A stretch of 36,250 nt of DNA from assembly GCF_008124715.1 (NCBI RefSeq), contig NZ_VNHO01000022.1, positions 1-36,250 on the forward strand, read 5' to 3'. The translations under genes were made by a program, and so were the position numbers. The stretch is from Thermosediminibacter litoriperuensis (GTDB lineage: Bacteria > Bacillota > Thermosediminibacteria > Thermosediminibacterales > Thermosediminibacteraceae). The notes under the pieces are model-generated. The model saw only the letters and a program-made list of their open reading frames with translations, searched no databases and had not been told where the DNA came from. Below are positions 15,891 through 23,636 of the stretch, in pieces. Position 1 is the first letter of the stretch; every line of letters starts with the position of its first letter.

Positions 15891-16910
15891 TTGAAGAAAA
15901 TTCCTGTAGAGAGAGCTGTAGGGATGATATTATGCCAGGATATAACAAAAATAGTCCCCGGGGAATTTAAAGGGCGGGCCTTTAAAAAGGGACACATAAT
16001 AAGGGAAGAGGATATAGAAGAGCTTTTAAAGATAGGCAAGGAACACGTCTACGTGTGGGAACCCCGGCAGGGCCAGGTGCACGAGGATGAAGCAGCCTTA
16101 AGAATAGCCAGGGCCGTGGCCGGGGACAACATAGTCTATGACGAGCCTGTCGAGGGAAAGACGACTTTGAAGTCGACGGTGAAGGGCCTTTTTAAGGTCA
16201 AAAGCCGACTCCTCTACGAGATAAATTCCATAGAATACGTGACGGTGGCGTCCCTGCCGGGGAATTTTGCGGTGGAAGCCGGCCGGAAACTGGCCGGAGC
16301 CCGAGTGATACCACTGGTCATAGAGGAGGAAAAAATAAATACGGTTGAAGAACTCTGCGGCAAAGAAGGACCGGTTTTTGAGGTGAAACCTTATAGGAGG
16401 TTAAAAGCGGGCTTGATAACGACGGGCAACGAGGTCTATAAGGGCAGGATAGCGGATAAGTTCGGTCCGGTCGTGAGGGCGAAGCTGGAATATTTTGCAG
16501 CCGAATACCTGGGCCAAGTTTTTTGCCCCGATGACGTGGAAAAGATTCGGGAAGCCATACAGAATTTTAAGGGAAAAGGAGCGGACCTCATAATCCTGAC
16601 CGGCGGGATGTCGGTGGACCCGGACGACTTGACGCCGGCGGCGATAAGGAGTACCGCCGACCGGGTGGTGACCTACGGCGCACCGGTCCAGCCGGGCAAT
16701 ATGTTTATGATGGCTTACGCCGGAAGGGCGGCTTTGATTGGGGTGCCCGGCTGCGCCATGTATTACAGGACGACGGTGCTAGATGCCGTGTTGCCCAGGG
16801 TGTTTGCCGGTGAGATTCTGGAGAAAGAGGATTTTATCGCGATGGCAGAAGGCGGATTTTGTTCGGGCTGCGAACCGTGCCGCTATCCGAACTGCTATTT
16901 TTGCCGGTAA
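15891..16910 (+). CDS. MoeA/MogA-like molybdopterin-binding protein with Cys-rich tail
   Basis: A 339-aa protein with a MoCF (MogA/MoeA-like) domain in its second half: LITTGNEVYKGRIADKFGPVV, then GADLIILTGGMSVDPDDLTP and APVQPGNMFMMAY, ending LIGVPGCAMYYRTTVLD. The N-terminal half (VGMILCQDITKIVPGEFKGRAFKKGH) resembles the MoeA-like group found with selenium-dependent molybdenum hydroxylase genes. The last 16 residues hold five cysteines (C324, C327, C330, C335, C338), a possible metal or Fe-S site. TTG start with GCGGAGGGGG upstream. Likely handles molybdopterin or Mo insertion for the hydroxylase; exact step unknown. Confidence 0.82.
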   Translation: MKKIPVERAVGMILCQDITKIVPGEFKGRAFKKGHIIREEDIEELLKIGKEHVYVWEPRQGQVHEDEAALRIARAVAGDNIVYDEPVEGKTTLKSTVKGLFKVKSRLLYEINSIEYVTVASLPGNFAVEAGRKLAGARVIPLVIEEEKINTVEELCGKEGPVFEVKPYRRLKAGLITTGNEVYKGRIADKFGPVVRAKLEYFAAEYLGQVFCPDDVEKIREAIQNFKGKGADLIILTGGMSVDPDDLTPAAIRSTADRVVTYGAPVQPGNMFMMAYAGRAALIGVPGCAMYYRTTVLDAVLPRVFAGEILEKEDFIAMAEGGFCSGCEPCRYPNCYFCR

Positions 16911-16966
16911 GTAAAACGCTGAAGGCAGGAGGTTGAGGCCTTTTCCCTCATCTTCTGTGTCTCGGG

Positions 16967-17743
16967 GTGAGGATCTTGGATATTCTGAAAACAATAACAC
17001 CGGCCCTTGGGGGATTAATTTCAGCGGTGGGAGGCGGCGGCAAGACTACCCTGCTTTTCAGGATGGCAAAGGGGCTCTCGGGGCGCCGGCAGAGGGTGTT
17101 GCTCACAACCACCACGAAGATGTATGTACCGGGTCATTCCCGGGATTGGGTTTTGATAATAGAGGATGACGAGGATAAAGCCTTTGAAAAAGTATCCAAC
17201 ACGGATGCCGGTATTGTAATACTCGGAAGAGAAGTTTTGCCGGAAGGTAAAATGACTGGGATTGATCCCTGTCTTGCGGACCGCATTTTTAAACGCCGCA
17301 TCTTCGATTTCGTGCTGGTGGAAGCCGACGGTGCAAAAAGAAAGCCTATAAAAGCACCTGCTGCCCACGAGCCCAGGGTGCCGGAGAGCACCACATGCGT
17401 CCTGGGAGTGATAGGCCTTGACGCTATGGGAAAACTGCTGACCGAAGAGGTCTTCCACAGGGCGCGCCTATTCTCCCGCGAATTCGGGTTTGAACCCGGC
17501 GCCGCCATCGACGAAGATATTGTAGCTGCGCTGGTGACCTCGCGAAACGGTCTTTTCAAGAACGCTCCAGATTGGGCAAGAAAAATTCTGGTGCTGAATA
17601 AGGCCGATGATCAAGAGGCGAGGCTGAAAGCCCGAAAAATAGCCTTTGCGGTAAAGCAGCGAAAGCGGTGCGATGTACTGCCCGATATAATTTTGATGAG
17701 CTCGTTTATAAGCGACAAACCTTATCTGGAGGTACTGGGATGA
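16967..17743 (+). CDS. yqeC: YqeC family selenium-dependent molybdenum hydroxylase accessory protein
   Basis: A 258-aa P-loop protein. VGGGGKTTL (residues 21-29) is the nucleotide-binding loop; LVEADGAKRKPIKAPA and VIGLDAMGKLL are family blocks. In bacteria YqeC occurs with YqeB in organisms whose molybdenum hydroxylases need a labile selenium ligand, and is thought to help make or insert that Se/Mo cofactor; its biochemistry is poorly known. The start is uncertain: GTG as given, or TTG nine bases later. It overlaps the next gene by ATGA. Confidence 0.86.
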   Translation: MRILDILKTITPALGGLISAVGGGGKTTLLFRMAKGLSGRRQRVLLTTTTKMYVPGHSRDWVLIIEDDEDKAFEKVSNTDAGIVILGREVLPEGKMTGIDPCLADRIFKRRIFDFVLVEADGAKRKPIKAPAAHEPRVPESTTCVLGVIGLDAMGKLLTEEVFHRARLFSREFGFEPGAAIDEDIVAALVTSRNGLFKNAPDWARKILVLNKADDQEARLKARKIAFAVKQRKRCDVLPDIILMSSFISDKPYLEVLG

Positions 17744-18294
17744 ATATCTACAGCATCATCCTGGCGGCCGGCGAAGGCAGGAGGGCAGGGGGGAACAAGC
17801 TTTCAAAACCCATAGGAGGTAGACCCATGCTCGAGTGGGTGCTGAAAAGCGCCGTAAAGGCCCGCTTTGCCGGCGTAATCCTCGTGGCAGGAAAGGAAAA
17901 GGATTTCTGCGAGAAACTGGGTAACATGTACGGAGTGACGGTCCTTTACAACCCAGATTTTAAATCCGGTATGAGCTCTTCCCTCAAAAAAGGGGTATCC
18001 GGCCTGCCGGCCGGCTGCGACGGTTTTGCCGTTATGCTCGGCGATATGCCTTTTGTAAAAACCGAGACCCTTAATCTATTAATAAGGGAGTTTGAAAAAT
18101 GGCCCTACATAGTCGCACCCGTATTTGACGGAAAACGCGGCCACCCACCGATAATCTCCGTTGAATTCAGAGCCAAAATAATGGAGCTGTCCGGTGACAT
18201 CGGTGCAAGAAACGTAATTCAAAACCATATTGAGAGAGTAAGACTGGTGGATGTGGAGGACGAGGGCGTCGTTAAAGATATAGATACTTTTTAA
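17740..18294 (+). CDS. MobA-like nucleotidyltransferase (MocA/YgfJ type)
   Basis: A 184-aa NTP-transferase: IILAAGEGRRAGGNKLSKPIGG (split signature, residues 5-26), VILVAGKEKD, LGDMPFVKTE (metal-binding Asp), GKRGHPPIIS. MocA-type enzymes attach CMP to molybdopterin to give MCD, the cofactor form used by xanthine-dehydrogenase-family enzymes. The start is the ATG overlapping the yqeC stop, with CTGGAGGT as SD; the frame opens 24 codons earlier inside yqeC but that is not needed. Context strongly supports cofactor maturation for a molybdenum hydroxylase. Confidence 0.88.
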   Translation: MNIYSIILAAGEGRRAGGNKLSKPIGGRPMLEWVLKSAVKARFAGVILVAGKEKDFCEKLGNMYGVTVLYNPDFKSGMSSSLKKGVSGLPAGCDGFAVMLGDMPFVKTETLNLLIREFEKWPYIVAPVFDGKRGHPPIISVEFRAKIMELSGDIGARNVIQNHIERVRLVDVEDEGVVKDIDTF

Positions 18295-18313
18295 ATAAAG
18301 GGAGGGACAACGA

Positions 18314-19117
18314 TTGAATATCTTTGAAGAAGTGCTGAAAGCTCAAAAAGAGAGAAAAAATTTTGCGCTGGTGACTGTAATAAAAGCGGAAGGATCTGCT
18401 CCCCGCCATGGAAGCGCCAGGATGCTGGTGTTTCCCGGCGGTGAAATTAAAGGCACCATAGGCGGGGGCATACTGGAGGCTACGGTCATAAGGGAATCGC
18501 TGGATTCCCTGAAGACCGGCAGGTCGAAAGTGGTAAAGTACCGGTTGGATAAAGACAAAGGCGGTCTTCCAATGGTCTGCGGCGGGGAAGTGGAGCTTTT
18601 TATTGAGGTTTTTAGGTCCAAGCCGCAGCTGGTGATTGCCGGTGCCGGTCATGTGGGCTACTGGGTGAGCAAAATCGCCTCTACTCTGGATTTTGAGATA
18701 ACCGTCGTCGATGACAGGGAGGAGTGGGCGAACAGGGAACGGTTTCCCGAAGCGGACAGGATAATGGTGGTGGAAAGCTTCGCCGAGGGAATCGAAAAGT
18801 GTAATATCGATGAAAATTCTTTTGTAGTTATTGCGACAAGGGGTCATGCCCATGACAGAGAGACTCTCAAAGCGGCGCTCTCCAGAAACTCCCGCTATAT
18901 CGGCATGATAGGAAGCAGGAAAAAAGTAATCGAGTGCTTTGAGCAGCTGAAAAAAGAAGGAGTATCACAGGATCTGTTGGATGGGGTGTACGCCCCCGTG
19001 GGTCTTGACCTGGGCGCCGAGACGCCCGAAGAGATAGCTGTCAGCATAATGGCGGAAATCCTTATGGTCAAGAACAGCGCTACCGGGATGCCGCTCTCCC
19101 GGAAGGAGAAGTCCTAG
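18314..19117 (+). CDS. xdhC: XdhC family molybdenum cofactor sulfuration/insertion chaperone
   Basis: Binds Moco, promotes its sulfuration (here perhaps selenation) and inserts it into xanthine-dehydrogenase-type enzymes. The 267-aa product has the N-terminal XdhC/CoxI domain (VTVIKAEGSAPRHGSARML; GTIGGGILEA; MVCGGEVELFIE with C89) and a C-terminal Rossmann domain (VIAGAGHVG, residues 107-115; ATRGHAHD; YIGMIGSRKK; PVGLDLGAETPEEIA). TTG start with AGGGAGGGAC upstream. The yqeB start follows its stop codon directly. Confidence 0.92.
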   Translation: MNIFEEVLKAQKERKNFALVTVIKAEGSAPRHGSARMLVFPGGEIKGTIGGGILEATVIRESLDSLKTGRSKVVKYRLDKDKGGLPMVCGGEVELFIEVFRSKPQLVIAGAGHVGYWVSKIASTLDFEITVVDDREEWANRERFPEADRIMVVESFAEGIEKCNIDENSFVVIATRGHAHDRETLKAALSRNSRYIGMIGSRKKVIECFEQLKKEGVSQDLLDGVYAPVGLDLGAETPEEIAVSIMAEILMVKNSATGMPLSRKEKS

Positions 19118-19924
19118 ATGGGGGAAACTAGTGTGCTGATAAGGGGTGCGGGGGACATAGCCAGCGGTATCGCCCACCGGCTTTTCCGTTGCGGCTTCTC
19201 CGTATACATGACGGAGATACCCGCTCCCACCAGTATAAGGAGGAAGGTGGCCTTTTCGGAAGCCGTTTACGACGGCGAAGCCGAAGTGGAAGGAGTAAAG
19301 GCGGTGCTGGCCCGGTCTGTCGAAGACGCCATTAACTTGAGCCGTAATGGGTTGATACCGGTGCTGGTCGACCCGGACCTGAAGTGCCTGGAGGGCCTGA
19401 AACCGGTGGTGCTTGTGGATTCCATCCTAGCAAAAAAGAATCTGGGAACGCGAAAGTCCATGGCCCCCGTGGTCATCGGAGTTGGGCCGGGATTCACGGC
19501 GGGCGAGGACTGCCACGCAGTGGTGGAAAGCCTGCGGGGACACGACCTGGGGCGGGTGATAATGAAAGGGAGGGCGGCGGAGAATACCGGCATACCCGGA
19601 GAAGTGATGAATTACACCCTGGAGAGGGTTATATACGCCCCTGCAGCGGGAAGGATACGGCTTGTCAGGGATATCGGTTCGCCGGTGAATGAAGGCGAAT
19701 TGATAGCGATGATCGGGAATGTGGAGGTCAGAACGAAAATAGGCGGTGTTTTGAGGGGTATAATCAGGAACGGTTTTGAAGTTTGGAAGGGAATGAAGAT
19801 AGGGGACGTAGACCCCAGAGGAATCGTTGAACATTGCTATACGATTTCGGATAAGGCCAGGGCTATCGCGGGAGGAGTTCTGGAAGCAGCATTATACCTT
19901 TTGAACCATCGCATGTTCTCATAA
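19118..19924 (+). CDS. yqeB: YqeB family selenium-dependent molybdenum hydroxylase system protein (EF2563-like)
   Basis: A 268-aa protein opening with a Rossmann-like motif (VLIRGAGDIASGIAHRLFRCG) and containing APVVIGVGPGFTAGEDCHAVVE and a late biotinyl-like segment (APAAGRIRLVRDIGSPVNEGE). YqeB is the marker gene of the third selenium-use trait, Se-dependent molybdenum hydroxylases, usually beside YqeC, MobA-like, XdhC and the hydroxylase itself. Its chemistry is not established. Last gene of the block; a hairpin follows. Confidence 0.9.
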   Translation: MGETSVLIRGAGDIASGIAHRLFRCGFSVYMTEIPAPTSIRRKVAFSEAVYDGEAEVEGVKAVLARSVEDAINLSRNGLIPVLVDPDLKCLEGLKPVVLVDSILAKKNLGTRKSMAPVVIGVGPGFTAGEDCHAVVESLRGHDLGRVIMKGRAAENTGIPGEVMNYTLERVIYAPAAGRIRLVRDIGSPVNEGELIAMIGNVEVRTKIGGVLRGIIRNGFEVWKGMKIGDVDPRGIVEHCYTISDKARAIAGGVLEAALYLLNHRMFS

Positions 19925-19943
19925 AGGGCAATCAACGTATAGA

Positions 19944-19973
19944 GAAAAAAGCTGTGCCAGTATGCACAGCTTT
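19944..19973 (-). terminator. Terminator of the lyase-BCCT unit, probably bidirectional
   Basis: AAAGCTGTGC and GCACAGCTTT form a 10-bp stem with a 6-nt loop. On the minus strand it is followed by TTTTTTCTCT, on the plus strand only by TTTACAAA, so it serves the minus-strand operon best and may also end the yqeB transcript. Confidence 0.8.
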
Positions 19974-20035
19974 ACAAATTAATATTCTTTTCCGTATCCG
20001 TATTTTATAGCAGCTGCAGGATAAAAATAATTTTT

Positions 20036-21616
20036 TTATTCCTCTATGTATTCTATTCTCTCAGCGGTTTCAGGATAATATATGATGTCGAATTTTTCCC
20101 TGTTCATTAAAAATTTTATAATTGAATAAGACTGGGCAATACAGTAAAAGAGTATCGGGAAGCCTGCCACAGTTGCTATCATTTTGGTTGCATCTATTCC
20201 TGAAATTTTACCTCCGGTTCCTACAGTTACTGTTATCAATGCCATTAATCCCACGATTACTCCCCATAATATTTTCATATACTGCGGAGGCTCCGGATCG
20301 TCTTTGGTATTCCCTGTTGTGTTCATTGCGGCTATAGTTGTTGTCATTGAGTCCGCCATCGTGGTAAATGAAATTCCTATTGTTACAAGCATTATCCAAC
20401 TTAAAAGAGATGAAAGCGGAATATTTTTTAGGAATGCAAAGAGAGAAGCTTCAAGTCCTCCTGAGGATACAAGGCTCCATAGATTTTTATTCATCATTTC
20501 GAAGTATATGGCAGAACCGCCGAATATCCAGAACCACAACAAACCAAAAAGTGAAGTTGCAACAAGGTTGACAAGAATAAACTCTTTGACAGTTCTTCCG
20601 TAAGCAAGCCTTGCAAAGAACATTCCACTCGTAGGTGCATATGCAAGCCATATCGCCCAGTAGTAGATTGTCCACCATCTCGGCCAGTCTGATTGATCTA
20701 TGGGGCTGAGCCATAAAGACTTTGTAAAGAAGTTTTGCAAATAATCCCCCAGCGACTGTGCTCCAAGTTTAAATATAAATGTTGTTGGGCCAAAAACAAC
20801 CAAAAATAACATTAATCCCAGGAAGAGCTTTGTATTCTGACTTGCAAGCCAGTTGATCCCTTTCTTAATTCCCATATAGCTAAATAAAATGTAGGCTGCT
20901 GTCATTATAATAACTATAATACTCCACACCGCGGGTTCTGGTTTTATGCCAGCTAGTATGCTGAGCCCGCTTGCTATCTGCAATGTTCCAACGCCTAAGC
21001 ATGCTGCGACTCCTCCTATTATTGCAAAAAGGCAAAGGTTGTCGATGATTTTTCCTACAATGCCGAACGACTTTTCCCTAAATATAGGGTATAAAGTTGC
21101 TCCCTGTGTATAAGGCAATTTCATATTATAATGTGTGAAGCATACAACAAGTCCTGATATCGTATACATCGCATAGGGGGTAAAAGTCCAATGCAGTGTT
21201 GCCGTAGACAAGGCAAAAATAGCTGCATTTTCAGTGTAAGGCTCAAGCCCCAGCACCTTGGGAGGTGAACAGAAGTGGTAGAGCGGCTCTGCAATACCCC
21301 AAAATAATATTCCTACTGCAATACCTGAGGTCAAAGTTATTGCAAACCAGCTCCAGTTGGAAAATTCAGGTTTAGCATCAGCCCCCCCGAATTTGATGTC
21401 GCCGTATTTTGAAACCATGAGATAAAAGCACATTAAGACAAGAAACAAACCGAACAAATCAAAGAGCCAACCAAATGTATTTATGGCAAATTCTACTATT
21501 TTATTCTCCACATTGTAGAATTCTTCAGGTGCAACAGCCGCTGTTATTATGGAAGCCGCTATAATAATCATCATAGGAGCAAATACTTCCCATCTAATTT
21601 TTTTACTTTTTACCAT
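20036..21616 (-). CDS. BCCT family betaine/carnitine-type transporter (candidate ergothioneine importer)
   Basis: A 526-aa carrier with about 12 membrane helices and the BCCT Trp box (WWTIYYWAIWLAYAP, residues 314-328), whose aromatic cage binds quaternary ammonium groups. The helix-3 glycine stretch reads GIAVG (98-102), followed by FWGIAEPLYHF. BCCT proteins carry betaine, choline, carnitine and other trimethylammonium compounds. It starts 10 nt after the lyase stop with TTAGGAGGATT, so the two genes are co-transcribed. Because the lyase looks like ergothionase, ergothioneine (histidine trimethylbetaine) is the most economical substrate. Glycine betaine or carnitine remain possible. Confidence 0.93.
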   Translation of the reverse strand: MVKSKKIRWEVFAPMMIIIAASIITAAVAPEEFYNVENKIVEFAINTFGWLFDLFGLFLVLMCFYLMVSKYGDIKFGGADAKPEFSNWSWFAITLTSGIAVGILFWGIAEPLYHFCSPPKVLGLEPYTENAAIFALSTATLHWTFTPYAMYTISGLVVCFTHYNMKLPYTQGATLYPIFREKSFGIVGKIIDNLCLFAIIGGVAACLGVGTLQIASGLSILAGIKPEPAVWSIIVIIMTAAYILFSYMGIKKGINWLASQNTKLFLGLMLFLVVFGPTTFIFKLGAQSLGDYLQNFFTKSLWLSPIDQSDWPRWWTIYYWAIWLAYAPTSGMFFARLAYGRTVKEFILVNLVATSLFGLLWFWIFGGSAIYFEMMNKNLWSLVSSGGLEASLFAFLKNIPLSSLLSWIMLVTIGISFTTMADSMTTTIAAMNTTGNTKDDPEPPQYMKILWGVIVGLMALITVTVGTGGKISGIDATKMIATVAGFPILFYCIAQSYSIIKFLMNREKFDIIYYPETAERIEYIEE

Positions 21617-21626
21617 AATAATCCTC

Positions 21627-23159
21627 CTAAGATTTTAATAATTCATTTACTTTCTTCTGAATGCTTCCACCTTTTAATACCTCATATGCCTTTTGTATAT
21701 CTACTGTTAAATTCCTATCTTTATCTAAAAACGGTATGCGCCTTCTTATTTCTTCATATACAACCTGACCTGCCAATCCTAAGTTAAAATCGGGCTCGTT
21801 TTTCCTTAAATCCGCAGCCTGTGCTGCATGAATTGCTTCTATTCCAAGGATGTAATAAAGGTTATCTACAATTTTTCTGGTCTTTTGAACAACATAAGGA
21901 GTATTGTTGGCATGGTCTTCTATTTCTCCTGCTACAGCATAAAAATCCATGCTGACGGGATTTGCAAGATGTCTTATCTCTGCATCAAGTGCAGCAAAAG
22001 GCTTTTGTATCGTGCCGTATGCAATAACATGTTCAGGGTCCGGCGTTAAAAATCTTGCAAGTTTTGTGAAGTGCTCTGTACTCAGTTTTATCGTTCTGTA
22101 GCATGATGCTTTTGAAAGATGGCTTAAAGCAATACCAACCGCTTCAAATCCTATTGTCCAACTTATTGGTTCAAAGTTGCCACAGGATTTTATATCTTCC
22201 TGCTTAAAAAGGACGCAGGGGTTGTCATCAGATGAATTAATTTGAATTAAAAGCATTTCTTTCAAAAATCTTATAGTGTCTCGTACAGCTCCGTGTATGT
22301 GTACGGCGCATCTAAAGCACAAAGGATCTTGTAAAGCATTTGCAATATTTGGTTTCCAAAGATAGCTTCCCTTCAAATAATTTCTTACTTTTGCAGCACT
22401 TTCATTTTGCCCTGGGAACGGTCTTGCCTTATTTACATTTTCATCAAGAGGAGATACATTACCTCTAAATGCTTCGAGGCTGAAAGAGTATATCATATCT
22501 GCTAGATCAACAAGATTGTCGACGTCATACAACACCAGACATCCTTCACCCGCTGAAAGTGCATTCGAACTTACCAAGGCTAGACCGTCTTTCGGGCCTA
22601 ATTTTACCGGCTTTAATCCTGCTTTTTCAAGCGCTATGCTTGCGGGCATTTTTTCTTTGTTAAAATAAGCTTCTCCTTCACCTATCATAGCAAGTGCTAT
22701 GTGAGAAAGACAGGCGATATCCGCTTCTCCCACCGAACCCCTTTCGGGTACAACAGGCGTTACGTGCTTATTCAGCATTTCTTTATACATTAAAAGTATT
22801 TCCGGTTGTATGCCTGTACACCCTAAGAGCAGTGTATTAAGTCTAACAACCATCATTGCCCGTACTTCCTCAATGCTTGCTTCGGGCCCAACCGCGACAC
22901 AATGAGAGCGCACAAGATTTACATTGTATTCATGAAAAAACTGCTCATCTATTATCCTATCTTTATTTGCGCCTACTCCCCTATTTAGGCCGTACACGGG
23001 CACATTTTTTTTAGCGAGCTCGAAAATCAATTCTCTTGATTTCTTCGCCCTTTCATAAGCCTCTTCAGAAATTTCCACCTCAAAATTATCCCTTGCTACC
23101 TTAACTACTTCTTCAATAGTGAGGTCTTTCCCTGTAAGCAATATTTTTCCTCTGCTCAT
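21627..23159 (-). CDS. Ergothionase-like HAL-superfamily lyase without MIO triad
   Basis: A 510-aa member of the histidine/phenylalanine ammonia-lyase superfamily. The catalytic tyrosine context is kept (PVYGLNRGVG, Y56), as is a late EIEDHANNTP segment corresponding to HAL's QEDH region. Where HAL enzymes have GSVGASGDLAPLAH, this protein has GSVGEADIACLSH (141-153): Ala-Ser-Gly is absent and one residue is missing, so the MIO electrophile cannot form. That argues against histidine ammonia-lyase. Ergothionase eliminates trimethylamine, already a good leaving group, from ergothioneine to give thiourocanate and belongs to this superfamily. The BCCT carrier and divergent urocanase nearby support that reading. 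SD GAGGTGAG precedes the ATG. Confidence 0.8.
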   Translation of the reverse strand: MSRGKILLTGKDLTIEEVVKVARDNFEVEISEEAYERAKKSRELIFELAKKNVPVYGLNRGVGANKDRIIDEQFFHEYNVNLVRSHCVAVGPEASIEEVRAMMVVRLNTLLLGCTGIQPEILLMYKEMLNKHVTPVVPERGSVGEADIACLSHIALAMIGEGEAYFNKEKMPASIALEKAGLKPVKLGPKDGLALVSSNALSAGEGCLVLYDVDNLVDLADMIYSFSLEAFRGNVSPLDENVNKARPFPGQNESAAKVRNYLKGSYLWKPNIANALQDPLCFRCAVHIHGAVRDTIRFLKEMLLIQINSSDDNPCVLFKQEDIKSCGNFEPISWTIGFEAVGIALSHLSKASCYRTIKLSTEHFTKLARFLTPDPEHVIAYGTIQKPFAALDAEIRHLANPVSMDFYAVAGEIEDHANNTPYVVQKTRKIVDNLYYILGIEAIHAAQAADLRKNEPDFNLGLAGQVVYEEIRRRIPFLDKDRNLTVDIQKAYEVLKGGSIQKKVNELLKS

Positions 23160-23636
23160 TGTTTAAACTCACCTCATTTTGAGTTGTTATTTTCTGTTAG
23201 TTACTTTTTAATACCCCCTCCTTACTAAATTTGTAGATTTTCACAAACTCGAATTTCTTTATAATTACCCCCCTTTTCACAATAACCTCATCAAAAATAG
23301 ATATTTTTACAAAATATTGATTAATAGACATTTATAAATTTATGGAATATAAAATCATTCACCTTCGTATTTTTTTTGTTAATTCTGGATTAAATTGCTT
23401 TCATGATGCTCGTTCTAATGTACATCTATGGGGTTTTGGGTTTTAAATGTGTAAAGCAAAAAAGTGAAGATTGCATCTTTTTTTTCCTGAAGGTATTTTT
23501 TATTACTTATAGAAGTTTTTAATAAATAAAATAAAACATGAATTTTTAATTTTATCCCGCTTAGGATTTGGAGGTGGTAAGTCTATCTCACCATAATCAG
23601 GGGTGCCCCCGCTAATTTTTATTAGGAGTGATTTAG
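23160..23636. promoter_or_regulatory. 477-bp AT-rich divergent control region of the lyase and YfcC/hydroxylase units
   Basis: No convincing protein gene. It must hold both divergent promoters. TTTTCACAA is present twice (23238-23246, 23274-23282; 36 bp apart, reading TTGTGAAAA toward the lyase), the first within TTTGT-N8-ACAAA. These are candidate sites for the AraC regulator encoded downstream. Near the YfcC start, a GGGGTGCCCC hairpin and a possible 13-codon GTG-initiated leader frame (from 23574, SD-like TAGGA) are seen. No canonical riboswitch recognised. Confidence 0.5.

Noticed and set aside
23560-23636. Riboswitch upstream of the YfcC gene
   Set aside because: Only short weak stems; I could not match it to any known riboswitch core, so it is kept as part of a general control region.
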